From: Coprobacter secundus
GTDB taxonomy: Bacteria > Bacteroidota > Bacteroidia > Bacteroidales > Coprobacteraceae
Assembly (NCBI GenBank): GCA_000803105.1
Contig: JTDA01000017.1
Coordinates: 1-64,000 of the forward strand
Length of the DNA: 64,000 bases
Reading direction: 5' to 3'
Made by a program: the position numbers and the translations under genes. The notes under the pieces are model-generated. The model was not told the origin of the DNA, made no database searches, and saw nothing but the letters and a program-made list of their open reading frames with translations. Positions 45,278-54,921 of this stretch are shown piece by piece (positions within the stretch are counted from its first letter, which is position 1; each line of letters begins with the position of its first letter).

Positions 45278-47674
45278 ATGAAAAAAAACATGTTGAAAGG
45301 TAATATTGTGTTGCTGTTATGGGTTGTCAGTCTCTTATTGTCTGCTCAAATTCCTGCGGGTTATTATGAGGGTGCTCGAGGAAAGTCCGGAGCAGAGTTG
45401 AAAACGGCATTGCATAATATAATTAAAGACCCGAAAGTCTTATCATATGGCAGTGGTGTGAATTCTACTTGGTATGGTTTTACGAAAACAGATGTCCGTC
45501 CTGAAGATGGTACGGTTTGGGATATGTATTCTAACAATCATGTGGAGTTTAATGGTAATTCTGCTGCTGCTGGGATGAATATCGAACATTCATTTGCAAA
45601 AAGTTGGTGGGGAGGAGCAAAACGAACAGCATATAGAGATTTACACCATCTGAATCCATCGAATCAACAAGCCAATTCAGCGAAGGGAAGTTGGCCTATG
45701 GCTTATGTTACGGGCAAGAAGACTTTCGATAACGGAGTTATAAAGGTTGGTAAATCCAATAATCGTCCGGGAGGTGAAATTTCAGCATGGGAGCCCGCTG
45801 ATGAATATAAAGGTGATTTTGCCCGGGCGTATATGTATATGGTTACGTGTTATGAGGATTATGCTTCTGATTGGACAGGAAATTCTGTAAACCAATTGGA
45901 TAATAATACCTATCCGGTATTTGAGCAATGGACCGTTGATTTATTATTGAAATGGAATCGGGAAGATCCGGTAAGTGAAAAAGAGAAAACACGCAACGAG
46001 GCAGTTTTCTCGTTGCAGAAGAATAGAAATCCATATATAGATTTTCCTGATTTAGCGGAATATGTATGGGGAGACCGTAAAAATGAATCTTTTGATCCGG
46101 ATGCTGGTTCTTCACCGGCCATTATTCATCCGGTAGATGGAAGTATTGTTGATTTGGGAATTAATACTGTAAATTCTCAATTATCTTATATGTTGAATAT
46201 AAAAGCTCGTAATCTAAAGGGAGATATAAGTCTTTCGGTAACAGATAATCATTTTTCCGTATCTCGGAGTGTATTGACTAAGGATGAGGCCGAGAAAGGG
46301 GCAAATGTAAAGCTTACTTGTGATTTGGCAGATGTTTTGAAGTATTCTGGTACATTAATAATAACTGGGGGAGGATTGGAAAATGTGGTAAGTATATCTT
46401 TAAAAGCGCAAGCGGTGTCGAGTATTCCTGCATTGCCGGCGATGGATATCACTTCTGAGGGTTTTTTAGCTCGTTGGGTACATTTGCCTTCGATAAAAGA
46501 GGTAACCCTTCATGTATATACACGAGATGGAGATAAGATTTTGCCTTTGGATGGCTATCCTCGTCAGTGTTTTAGTGAGGACCAGGAAGCACGGGTTACA
46601 GGAATTTCTTATGATACTACGTATTATTATCGGGTGACAAGTGGAGATATGGGCTCAAATGAAATTTCGGTTTTTATTCCGGCTCCAGTGCCGATGATAT
46701 CAGTGGCATCCCTTGATGGAGATTTGAATTTTTCTACAGAACCGGGCATAGCTTCTGAAACGAAAAGAGTGAATATAACAGGAAAATATACGTATGAGCA
46801 AATACACGTAATGGTAGATGAGCCATTTGAAATTAGTGTGGACAATCGAGAGTGGTTTAGACAAATAGATTTGTCTTCTGCAGGAGGTACAGTTTGGGTG
46901 CGATTATCTGATTCTGCTGCAGAGGGTGAACATGTATCAGAACTATTAGTATCGAGTGAGGAGATTGAGGAAGAAGAAATATTACCTCTTTCGGGTTTAG
47001 TTGCTGTAAAGAAAGCATTTTTTGAAGATTTTGAGACTGGCTCTAAAGGAAGTTATGCTTCTGGGGTAGTGACTTGTTCTAAGGGAAGATGGCTTTTTGA
47101 TGATGCCTTGATGGGTGCTCAAAATGGAGATTTGAAACAAGGGAAAAAATCTGCACGAATAAGAAATGGATATATTGAAATGCAGGATGATAAGGCGGGA
47201 GGAATCGGTACATTATCTCTATATGCTGGATTATACGGTAGTGATACAAATGGAAAATTATCGATTTGGTATTCTTCTGATAGTGGTGTGAGCTGGAATT
47301 TGATTGCAGAGAATATAGCTTTGACAAAAACATTGACTAAGTATATATATACGGTCAATGTATCCGGAAATCTTAGAGTAAAAATTGAAAATACGGGTGG
47401 AAATCGTATTAATGTTGATGATATAGAAATGAGTGATTACCGTGTTTCAGGAGTTGATGATATCAGTACCTCCGCAGTAAAAGTAGGGGCTTTGAATGGA
47501 GTTTTATGGATTGACGCTCCTGAAAAATCTTCATATTCTATATATGATATCAATGGCGTTTTGGTACGGACAGTGGCTGTTATTAATCGTACAGAAGTGT
47601 ATGGCTTGCCATTGGGTACTTATATTATATCTGGGAAGAATGTGAATGGAGGAGTTAAAATATTAGTTCGATAG
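45278..47674 (+). CDS. Large endonuclease I family protein with T9SS sorting tail
   Basis: A 798-residue secreted protein 17 nt downstream of the shorter paralogue. Signal peptide (about 1-23, KGNIVLLLWVVSLLLSAQ), endonuclease I domain (about 25-270; NIEHSFAKSWWGG active-site block, RDLHHLNPSNQQANSAKGSWP, RNPYIDFPDLAEYVWGD), then Ig-like or BACON-like beta domains (about 280-590), a jelly-roll-like region (about 590-725) and a Por-secretion tail ending VNGGVKILVR. Should degrade extracellular DNA or RNA, attached to the surface by T9SS. Confidence 0.85.
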   Translation: MKKNMLKGNIVLLLWVVSLLLSAQIPAGYYEGARGKSGAELKTALHNIIKDPKVLSYGSGVNSTWYGFTKTDVRPEDGTVWDMYSNNHVEFNGNSAAAGMNIEHSFAKSWWGGAKRTAYRDLHHLNPSNQQANSAKGSWPMAYVTGKKTFDNGVIKVGKSNNRPGGEISAWEPADEYKGDFARAYMYMVTCYEDYASDWTGNSVNQLDNNTYPVFEQWTVDLLLKWNREDPVSEKEKTRNEAVFSLQKNRNPYIDFPDLAEYVWGDRKNESFDPDAGSSPAIIHPVDGSIVDLGINTVNSQLSYMLNIKARNLKGDISLSVTDNHFSVSRSVLTKDEAEKGANVKLTCDLADVLKYSGTLIITGGGLENVVSISLKAQAVSSIPALPAMDITSEGFLARWVHLPSIKEVTLHVYTRDGDKILPLDGYPRQCFSEDQEARVTGISYDTTYYYRVTSGDMGSNEISVFIPAPVPMISVASLDGDLNFSTEPGIASETKRVNITGKYTYEQIHVMVDEPFEISVDNREWFRQIDLSSAGGTVWVRLSDSAAEGEHVSELLVSSEEIEEEEILPLSGLVAVKKAFFEDFETGSKGSYASGVVTCSKGRWLFDDALMGAQNGDLKQGKKSARIRNGYIEMQDDKAGGIGTLSLYAGLYGSDTNGKLSIWYSSDSGVSWNLIAENIALTKTLTKYIYTVNVSGNLRVKIENTGGNRINVDDIEMSDYRVSGVDDISTSAVKVGALNGVLWIDAPEKSSYSIYDINGVLVRTVAVINRTEVYGLPLGTYIISGKNVNGGVKILVR

Positions 47675-47676
47675 TA

Positions 47677-48752
47677 ATGCATAAGCAAACATATAATCTT
47701 AGAAAAAAAAGAAAGGTGTAAAAAATGACCTTTTAGTTGATGGATTTGTTTATACAGGAGAACATAAAGATCCCGTACGGATAAATTTTGTTCAGTACGA
47801 CGGACTGAATTATAAGCAGAAAGAGTTATCGGCAGACGATAATTTTTCGATGATATTTCAGCCGGGAAAAGTGAATTGGATGCACGTTTCCGGTCTTTCC
47901 GATACTGCATTGATTTCTCGTATTGGGAAAATGTTGAAAATGCATTCAACTGATATTCAAGATATACTTACCAGTCAACATATTGCAAAAATTGAACAGT
48001 ACAGTGATAAGACGATATTAGTTGTTAATACATTCTACTATACAGACCAGAAAGAACTCCAACAAGAACATATCTGTGTAATCTTGGGAAAAGATTATGT
48101 CGTATCTTTTCAGGAGTCAGAACTTCCACTTTTTGATAATATTATAACAGCTATCGAAAGAAATACGGCTTTAGTAAGAACCCATACAGTTGATTATCTT
48201 TTTTTTCTATTAATGAACAATATATTGGGAAATTATCTTGATGTAATTGCTGCTCTTGAAGAAGAATTAGAGAAAATGGAAGACGAAGTTTTGACAAGAG
48301 ATCCACGAGAAGATTTCGGCAATAGAATACAGGCTAATAGGAGAGATTATCTACAATTGAAGAAATCTATATTGCCATTGAAAGATGATTGTAATAAGTT
48401 GATTCATAATGAAAATAAACTTATTAAAGAAGAAAATATGGTATATCTGAATGATTTGGAAGACCGTATAGTATTTATTATACAATCGATAGAAATATGT
48501 CGCGAATCTATGGCATCTTTACTTGATTTGTATTTTTCTGATAATGATTTACGGATGAATGGGATTATGAAGCAGTTGACGATTGTTGCGACCATATTTA
48601 TACCACTTACTTTTGTTGTGGGAGTATGGGGAATGAATTTCAAAATTATGCCGGAACTTGAATGGAAATATGGTTATTTGATGGCTTGGGCTTTGATGAT
48701 TCTTGTTGTTCTGATTGTATGGTGGTTTATAAAACGGAGGCGTTGGAATTAA
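47677..48752 (+). CDS. corA: CorA-family divalent cation transporter, N-terminal frameshift
   Basis: Magnesium/cobalt channel of the CorA family. The C-terminal half carries two helices with the GMN motif (VWGMNF, near the end) and a charged tail. Conserved N-terminal sequence (DGFVYTGEHKDPVRINFVQY) lies upstream of the first in-frame ATG at 47850. The ATG that fits the family start is at 47677 (MHKQTYNLRKK), in another frame; one extra A in the run at 47703-47710 would join the two. Either the gene is frameshifted or an unusual start is used; a protein from 47850 would have 300 residues. Confidence 0.78.
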
Positions 48753-48778
48753 TGGGACGATTTTTATTTTATAAAAGC

Positions 48779-48823
48779 AAAACAAACGTAGGGACTTTTT
48801 AAATAAATTACTACGTTTGTTTT
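48779..48823. terminator. Terminator after corA
   Basis: 13-bp inverted repeat AAAACAAACGTAG (48779-48791) and complement (48811-48823) with 19-nt loop and T-rich flank. Confidence 0.8.
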
Positions 48824-48869
48824 TGTTTAAAGTGATAAATATTTGAAGTTGATGCTTATTTGAGACTTT

Positions 48870-49382
48870 ATGGAATTGACAGTAAAAGAATTTGAACATT
48901 TTTATCGCTGCTTATATCGTCCTTTAGGAATGTATGTGTTGCGATACACAGAGAATATCGACGATGCAGAAGATATAGTTCAGGAAGCATTTGCAAACGT
49001 ATGGGATAAAGTATCATCTGGTGAAGTTATTTCGGATTTTAAATCATATATGTATCGGGTAGTGAGGAATCGTGCATTGTCTTTTCTCCAGAGTTCTCCT
49101 TATGAATTATCCGAAGAGATGATACAAAATGATAATTCTGATGAAGTTGAGGAAGAGCAGATATATATTGCTGAACGAGATGCTCGCCTTTGGACAGCTA
49201 TTGATAAATTACCGGCTCAAAGACGTAAAATATTTTTGTTGGCTAAACGGGATGGACTTACTTATGCTGAGATAGCAGAAGAACTTAATCTTTCAGTAAA
49301 AACCATTGAGCATCAAATAAGTAAAGCATTGAAATGCTTACGTGATAAAGCTGTAAAGATATATACTTTCTTTTTTGGATAA
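48870..49382 (+). CDS. ECF sigma factor (RpoE/FecI-like)
   Basis: A 170-residue extracytoplasmic-function sigma factor. Region 2 is FYRCLYRPLGMYVLRYTENIDDAEDIVQEAFANVWDK; region 4 is LTYAEIAEELNLSVKTIEHQISKALKCLR with its helix-turn-helix. It sits upstream of a FecR-like anti-sigma factor and an STN-type receptor, the standard cell-surface signalling arrangement in Bacteroidota, so it should activate the receptor operon. Confidence 0.93.
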   Translation: MELTVKEFEHFYRCLYRPLGMYVLRYTENIDDAEDIVQEAFANVWDKVSSGEVISDFKSYMYRVVRNRALSFLQSSPYELSEEMIQNDNSDEVEEEQIYIAERDARLWTAIDKLPAQRRKIFLLAKRDGLTYAEIAEELNLSVKTIEHQISKALKCLRDKAVKIYTFFFG

Positions 49383-49455
49383 AAAAGAAGAAATAAGAAT
49401 AGGGGGATTTTGAATTTTTACTGTCTTAGGGGTATATATTTTATTTGTAGTAAAT

Positions 49456-50301
49456 ATGAAACCAAGGGAAAAGATGGAAAATTCAAAATTGAATGAAGAA
49501 GACATTCGCTTTGTTGCCCGTTTTTATGATCCATTGAAAATGGACACGTCAGAGGCTTGGAAAAAATTAAAATTAGCGAGTGTTACAGAAATCAAATATC
49601 ATTCCGTTTTGTATCGCATAGCTTCTGTTGTTGCTGTTTTGATAATTGTTATTGGTTGTATTAGCGTATATTTGTATACTAACCATGATAAACAAGATTG
49701 GATTATTGTAACTACTGATGGTGAGCATTCTTTGGTATATGTGTTACCTGACAGTAGTACTGTATATTTAGCAAAAGAAGCAATCTTAAAATATAATAAA
49801 GGGGATTATGATGTTAGAAGTCGTAATGTGGAATTGTCCGGAAAAGCTTTTTTTGAGGTATGTCATAAGGAAGAAAGTCCCTTTATTGTAAAAACATCAA
49901 TTGCCGGAGTACAAGTTTTAGGGACATGTTTCCAGGTGCGAGCTGATCTTGATACTACGTCTATTTTTGTAGATAGTGGTAAAGTTCGCTTTTATAATAA
50001 AAAGTATCCAGATGTTATATTGGAGGCTGGAGAAGGTGCATATGCTGTGAAAGATGGAAATATAAAAAAGGATACAAATGTAGATGTCAATATTTTATCT
50101 TGGAAAACGAATATATTTTGTTTTCGAGATACGCCTTTGCCTATAGTTATAAAAAAACTTGAAGAGGTGTATGGAGTACATATAATTAATATACCCCAAA
50201 AAGATTATCATTTAACTTCTTCATTTCATGATATATCTGTTTCGGAGATTATCAATTTGATAAACGAAGCCCTTGATATTCATTTAAAAATAGAACTCTG
50301 A
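49456..50301 (+). CDS. FecR-family anti-sigma factor
   Basis: A 281-residue inner-membrane regulator. N-terminal cytoplasmic ~45 residues, one transmembrane helix (about 52-72, VVAVLIIVIGCISVYLY), a FecR periplasmic domain (about 110-200, GKAFFEVCHKEESPFIVKT) and a C-terminal secretin/TonB-short (DUF4974) segment. It should hold the ECF sigma factor until the receptor signals. Its stop overlaps the receptor ATG (TGATG). Confidence 0.92.
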   Translation: MKPREKMENSKLNEEDIRFVARFYDPLKMDTSEAWKKLKLASVTEIKYHSVLYRIASVVAVLIIVIGCISVYLYTNHDKQDWIIVTTDGEHSLVYVLPDSSTVYLAKEAILKYNKGDYDVRSRNVELSGKAFFEVCHKEESPFIVKTSIAGVQVLGTCFQVRADLDTTSIFVDSGKVRFYNKKYPDVILEAGEGAYAVKDGNIKKDTNVDVNILSWKTNIFCFRDTPLPIVIKKLEEVYGVHIINIPQKDYHLTSSFHDISVSEIINLINEALDIHLKIEL

Positions 50302-52986
50302 TGCAATTTTATATAAAACTTTTATGTCTGTTGCTTTTCCTGTCTTTTATGGAAGGAAAAGCAACAGAAGAAAGTAATCTTGTGGTTACTGTGGATGTAA
50401 AACAGAAAAATTTGTCTGATATTTTAACTGAAGTGGCAAGGCAAACCGGAATAAATTTTATATATGATTCTTCTATTATTGCTGGAATTAGATTAGATTT
50501 TAAAGCATATCAAGAGCCTCTTTTGCAATGTATGAAACGGTTGATAAAGGATATTCCAATAACATATTATTTATCAGGAAATAATATTATTCTTAAGAGA
50601 GCTAATGAGAAAGTAACAATAAGTGGATTTATTCGAGATAAGAATACATTGGAATATTTAGTTGGAGCGTCTGTTTATGACTATTATTCCCGGAGGGGGA
50701 CAACAACAAATGAGAATGGCTTTTTTTCTCTTACATTGTCAAGTAAAGTCGTTGAATTGGAGATTTCGTATGTCGGTTATCGGGCTTTTAAGCAAACTTT
50801 TATTGAGTTAAATAAAGATACGGTAATGCGTGTATCCCTTATTGCTGATCGTCAGTTAGAAGAAGTCGTGATAGTAGGAACTCAGTCGTCTAAGGAGCTT
50901 ATATCCGGTACACAGATGGGTACTTTGTCGATGACCCAGAAGTCTATAAAGAATATTCCGACTATATTCGGTGAGGCCGATGTTGTAAAAGCTTTACAGA
51001 CTCAGCCTGGAGTTATGGCGGGTGTTGAAGGTTTTTCGGGAATGTATGTGAGAGGAGGAAATGGAGATGATAATCTTTATTTAATAGATGGAGTTCCGGT
51101 TTATCAAGTAAGTCATTTAGGAGGTTTGTTTTCAGCTTTTAATGCTGAGGCTGTCGAGAAAGTTGATTTTTTTAAATCGGCTTTCCCTGCACGTTATGGG
51201 GGACGGTTATCAAGTGTTGTAGATATCCGGACAAAAGATGGCAATATGAAAGAGTTTCATGGTAGTGCAATGTTGGGACTTATATCTGGAAATCTAAATT
51301 TGAGTGGGCCTATAATAAAAGACCGCACCTCCTTTAATATTTCATTACGTCGTTCTTGGCTCGACGTTTTGTCTGCACCTGCTATTGCAATTTATAATAA
51401 AGTGAGAGAAAAAGAGGGTGAAAAAATGATTGGCCGGTATGCTTTTACTGATTTGAATTTTAAAGTTAATCATTTCTTTTCCGAAAAAAGCCGTGCTTAT
51501 GTAAGTCTCTATTTAGGACAAGATTTTTTGAAAGGAGGGAATGTCGAGTTTTCTAAAGGGGATGGAATGTCTTATGAGAATAAAGATATAGGACGTTTGC
51601 GGTGGGGAAATGTGGTTACATCTGCAGGTTGGTCTTATATTATAAATAATAAAATATATATTCATAATCAGTTTTCGTATTCTCGATATAGATCCTCCTT
51701 GAAAAGGACTATAAATGAAATTTCTGGGGAAAAAGGTTCGGTAGATTATAGTGAAAGTCTAAGTGAATCATCGTCAATAAATGGAATCGAAGATTTGGGG
51801 GTTCGTTCGAGTTGGGATTATTTACCATTGCCAGAACATCATGTCCGTTTTGGAACAAGTTATTTTTATCATCGTTTTAAACCTGAGTATGTTCGGGAAA
51901 AGAGAGTTGGAGATATTGAAAAAACAAACCCGGTGAATCGAAATGAAACGTTGTTGGCTCATGAATTTGATTTATATATTGAAGATGATTGGTCTTTAGG
52001 GAGGGCGACGCGTTTGAACGCAGGATTACGGTTAGGATTATTTAATGTTCAGAAAAAATCTTTTGTGTCATTGGATCCTCGGTTATCTGCCCGTTTCTTA
52101 TTATATCCAGATTTTAGCTTTAAGCTTTCATATGCTCGAATGAACCAATATGTACACCAGATAAATGAAAGTTATATCAGTTTGCCTACAGACTTATGGC
52201 TACCAGTTAGTCGTGACTTCAAACCTTTGACGAGCGACCAGATTTCTGCTGGATTTTATTATAATCTTCGTGATTTATATTCTTTTTCTGTTGAAGGGTA
52301 TTATAAATGGATGAATCATATTTTAGATTATAAAGATGGTTATAATTTTCTTCCTTCTTTTATTGGTTGGGAGGAAAAATTAGTATCTGGTAAGGGTTGG
52401 GCCTACGGATTAGACTTGATTGTTCGCAAAAACGAGGGAAATATAACAGGTTGGATTGGTTATGGACTGATGTGGGCTGACAGGCAAATTTCTGGAGTTA
52501 ATGGTGGAATTCGTTTCCCTGCAAAATATGATAACCGGCATAAATTGAATATTGTAATTAATTGGAAAATTAATAAGAAGATTGAATTAACAGGAAGTTG
52601 GGTATATATGACAGGCAATCGAATTACACTTGCTTTGGAAAATTATCAAGATTTGAAAAATTCGGGTATTATAAATGAGAAGATTCCGAATCTCCCTTCT
52701 TATTGGGAGAGGGTGGGGATTGATTATTATGCGAATAGAAATAATTTTCGTCTGCCTGCTTATCATCGTTTAGATTTAGGAATAAATATATATTCTCCTA
52801 AAAAAACGAGGGAGGATGGGGATATGGAATATAAGTATTTACAATGTATATAGTTATATGAGTCCAATCGCTATTCGGAAATGGTATCAGTTGGGTGGTT
52901 ATAATTATTCTAAGGCTTATTGTTCTTTCCAGACTTTAGGGCTATTACCTGTTATCCCTTCTTTTTCATATACTTATAAATTTTGA
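50301..52986 (+). CDS. STN/TonB-dependent outer-membrane receptor with C-terminal frameshift
   Basis: Outer-membrane receptor of about 895 residues. Signal peptide (1-20), STN domain (about 27-95, VVTVDVKQKNLSDILTEVARQ), carboxypeptidase-regulatory-like beta domain (about 107-190), plug (about 205-320) and beta barrel. The main frame ends early at 52853. After the A run at 52800-52806 the +1 frame carries the expected end: RMGIWNISIYNVYSYMSPIAIRKW through PSFSYTYKF, stopping at 52984-52986. Losing one A restores RGRMGIWN. The terminal aromatic residue is needed for barrel insertion, so the unshifted product is probably defective. Confidence 0.88.
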
Positions 52987-52989
52987 GGA

Positions 52990-54018
52990 ATGAGAACTGT
53001 TATTTACCATATAGTTTTAATCTTTTGTTCGTTATATTTGGTATCTTGTTATAAGGATATTGACTTGGAGAAATATCGTCCTACACCAAAAGTTGTGATC
53101 AATAGTGTAATAACTACTGATACTGTCGTGTTGGCAAGTGTTACTCGAACATGGTTCTTTACAGAAAATATACCCGATGTGAATTTGAAGAATGCAAAAG
53201 TTGAATTGTATGTCGATAATATTTTTCGTGAAAATATGGTCTGGCAGGAAAGAGAGGACACAGAAGGAAATGTCTCGGGATGTTTCGTCTCGTCAGTAGT
53301 CCCGCGAGAAGGCGAAATTGTAAAAATTGTTGTAACTTCAGAATATGGAATGGCATATGTGGAAGATAAGATTCCGATGTTGACAGGTATCGATTTGGTT
53401 GAGATGTCAGCTAAGAAGGAATCTAATCCGGATCATGTAAGAATAACGGTGGGTCCGGACGGAGAAGTAGTCGTAGAGCAAATTGAATATTATGCTATAT
53501 ATTATCGAGTGACTTTTCAAGATACTCCAGGACAAAAAAATTATTATTTTATTTATATTGATGAAGGCCCGATGCATGAATGGACGTATGGTTCCTTCGA
53601 TTTTTCTATTGACCCGATTTATGATAACCACCAGACAGTATTGGACGGAGTATTAGGTTTTGATGATGGTGGTGGCTCTGGTTGCGTTTTTTCAGATGAA
53701 AAAATTGAAGGAAGGCAATATACATTTACAGTTAAAGAATCTTTAGATGAAATGTATGTGAATATGCAGGAAGAAGAAGGTAAAGATAAATATAAGCGGC
53801 GTATTTTGTTATATTCTTTGTCTGAATCATATTATCGATATCTTGTTGCTCTTGAAAAAATCTATGGAGGATCTGTTTCTGGGAGTCTTTCTGATATTGG
53901 ATTAGCAGAGCCGGTAAAGGTTTATTCGAATGTGTGTGGAGGAGTTGGAATATTAGGAGCTTGTCAGCGGGCTGAGAAAGTAGTCGATATCCGAAATTTG
54001 ATAGAGTCCACTGATTGA
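52990..54018 (+). CDS. DUF4249 lipoprotein
   Basis: A 342-residue surface or periplasmic lipoprotein; the lipobox is LVSC with C20. DUF4249 proteins routinely follow CarboxypepD-type TonB receptors in Bacteroidota and probably act with them in uptake; biochemistry is unknown. It begins 3 nt after the shifted receptor stop, which itself suggests the receptor ends there. Confidence 0.85.
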   Translation: MRTVIYHIVLIFCSLYLVSCYKDIDLEKYRPTPKVVINSVITTDTVVLASVTRTWFFTENIPDVNLKNAKVELYVDNIFRENMVWQEREDTEGNVSGCFVSSVVPREGEIVKIVVTSEYGMAYVEDKIPMLTGIDLVEMSAKKESNPDHVRITVGPDGEVVVEQIEYYAIYYRVTFQDTPGQKNYYFIYIDEGPMHEWTYGSFDFSIDPIYDNHQTVLDGVLGFDDGGGSGCVFSDEKIEGRQYTFTVKESLDEMYVNMQEEEGKDKYKRRILLYSLSESYYRYLVALEKIYGGSVSGSLSDIGLAEPVKVYSNVCGGVGILGACQRAEKVVDIRNLIESTD

Positions 54019-54125
54019 ATGAATAGGAATAATTATGTTTCGGTATGATGGTGGTAGTTCTTTGGGAAATAAGAGTTTTGAGATAATTGATTGTAAGCCA
54101 GGAAATATTTTTTTGTGGTTTGGCC

Positions 54126-54151
54126 AGAAATTGAGAAACAAATCAATTTCT
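54126..54151 (+). terminator. Terminator after the DUF4249 gene
   Basis: AGAAATTGA (54126-54134) pairs with TCAATTTCT (54143-54151), 8-nt loop, followed by CTTTTTATT. Confidence 0.78.
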
Positions 54152-54428
54152 CTTTTTATTGTATATGTGTTAGGGTTTTAGGTGAAGATATTAAAAAAAC
54201 AATATTATAAATTTGGTGATCAATATGCAAATTTTGCAGAACTTATCAAACTGTTCATTGCAAAGAACCAAAACATTTTATAAAAGAATATCGCAATATA
54301 TAAATATTTTAATATAGATTTTCGTATTCTTATAATGCATTGTTTGGCACAAAAAATTATACTAAAGTCAATTTCTATGAAAAATATTTGGAATAGCTTG
54401 TGATGAAGAAAAGTTATCGGCTTCTTAT
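54152..54428. other. Gap between the DUF4249 terminator and the tRNA cluster
   Basis: About 275 nt of AT-rich DNA. I see no gene; the left part reads as the 3' trailer of the minus-strand tRNA operon. Confidence 0.3.
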
Positions 54429-54506
54429 TGGTGGGCGTTGACGGATTCGAACCGCCGACCCTCTGCTTGTAAGGCAGATGCTCTGAACCAGCTGAGCTAA
54501 ACGCCC
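54429..54506 (-). tRNA. tRNA-Val(UAC), third in the transcript
   Basis: Minus strand, 75 nt plus encoded CCA. Acceptor stem GGGCGTT/AACGCCC, D-stem GCTC/GAGC, anticodon loop CTTACAA (anticodon TAC), T-arm GGCGGTTCGAATCCGTC. Confidence 0.97.
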
Positions 54507-54562
54507 CCTTTCGGTAAAAGTTCAATATATTTTAATTATAACCGACTCTTTCGGCTTCTTAT

Positions 54563-54640
54563 TGGTGGGCGTTGACGGATTCGAACCGCCGACCCTCTGC
54601 TTGTAAGGCAGATGCTCTGAACCAGCTGAGCTAAACGCCC
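54563..54640 (-). tRNA. tRNA-Val(UAC), second in the transcript
   Basis: Same sequence as the copy at 54429-54506, including the encoded CCA end. Confidence 0.97.
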
Positions 54641-54700
54641 CCTTTCGGTAAAAGTTCAATATATTTTAAATCATGGCCGACTTTTTCGGCTTCTTATCGG

Positions 54701-54775
54701 TGGGCGTTGACGGATTCGAACCGCCGACCCTCTGCTTGTAAGGCAGATGCTCTGAACCAGCTGAGCTAAACGCCC
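54701..54775 (-). tRNA. tRNA-Val(UAC), promoter-proximal copy
   Basis: The 75-nt body matches the other two, but the 3' end continues CCG instead of CCA, so this copy needs the CCA-adding enzyme. Confidence 0.97.
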
Positions 54776-54800
54776 GATAGGATTTGCTTCAAAAGCGAGG

Positions 54801-54831
54801 CAAAGGTAATTTTTCTTTTTTAATTTTCAAA
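54801..54831 (-). promoter_or_regulatory. Promoter of the tRNA-Val cluster
   Basis: Minus strand TTTG (54831-54828), 19-nt spacer, TACCTTTG (54808-54801), 25 nt before the first tRNA. Full consensus match. Confidence 0.7.
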
Positions 54832-54892
54832 GTGAATATACATTTTTCTCAAAAAATATTTATTATTTTTCGGTTTATCGACTAATAACCAT

Positions 54893-54900
54893 TACCTTTG
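54893..54900 (+). promoter_or_regulatory. Probable -7 box of purB
   Basis: TACCTTTG, 22 nt before the ATG; the -33 element is weak (TTTCGG about 21 nt upstream). Confidence 0.4.
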
Positions 54901-54921
54901 CCATGTATAAATCTTCAACAC

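Larger units (their letters stand above)
54418..54775 (-). repeat. Tandem repeat of about 134 bp carrying three tRNA-Val genes
   Basis: Units begin near 54418, 54552 and 54687. The tRNA parts are identical over 75 nt and the spacers nearly so (shared TTCGGTAAAAGTTCAATATA), differing at a few positions. Reads as recent tandem duplication. Confidence 0.88.

Noticed and set aside
54418..54775. Regular repeats that could suggest a CRISPR array
   Set aside because: The repeats are three tRNA-Val genes with near-identical spacers; CRISPR spacers would differ and no cas genes are present.
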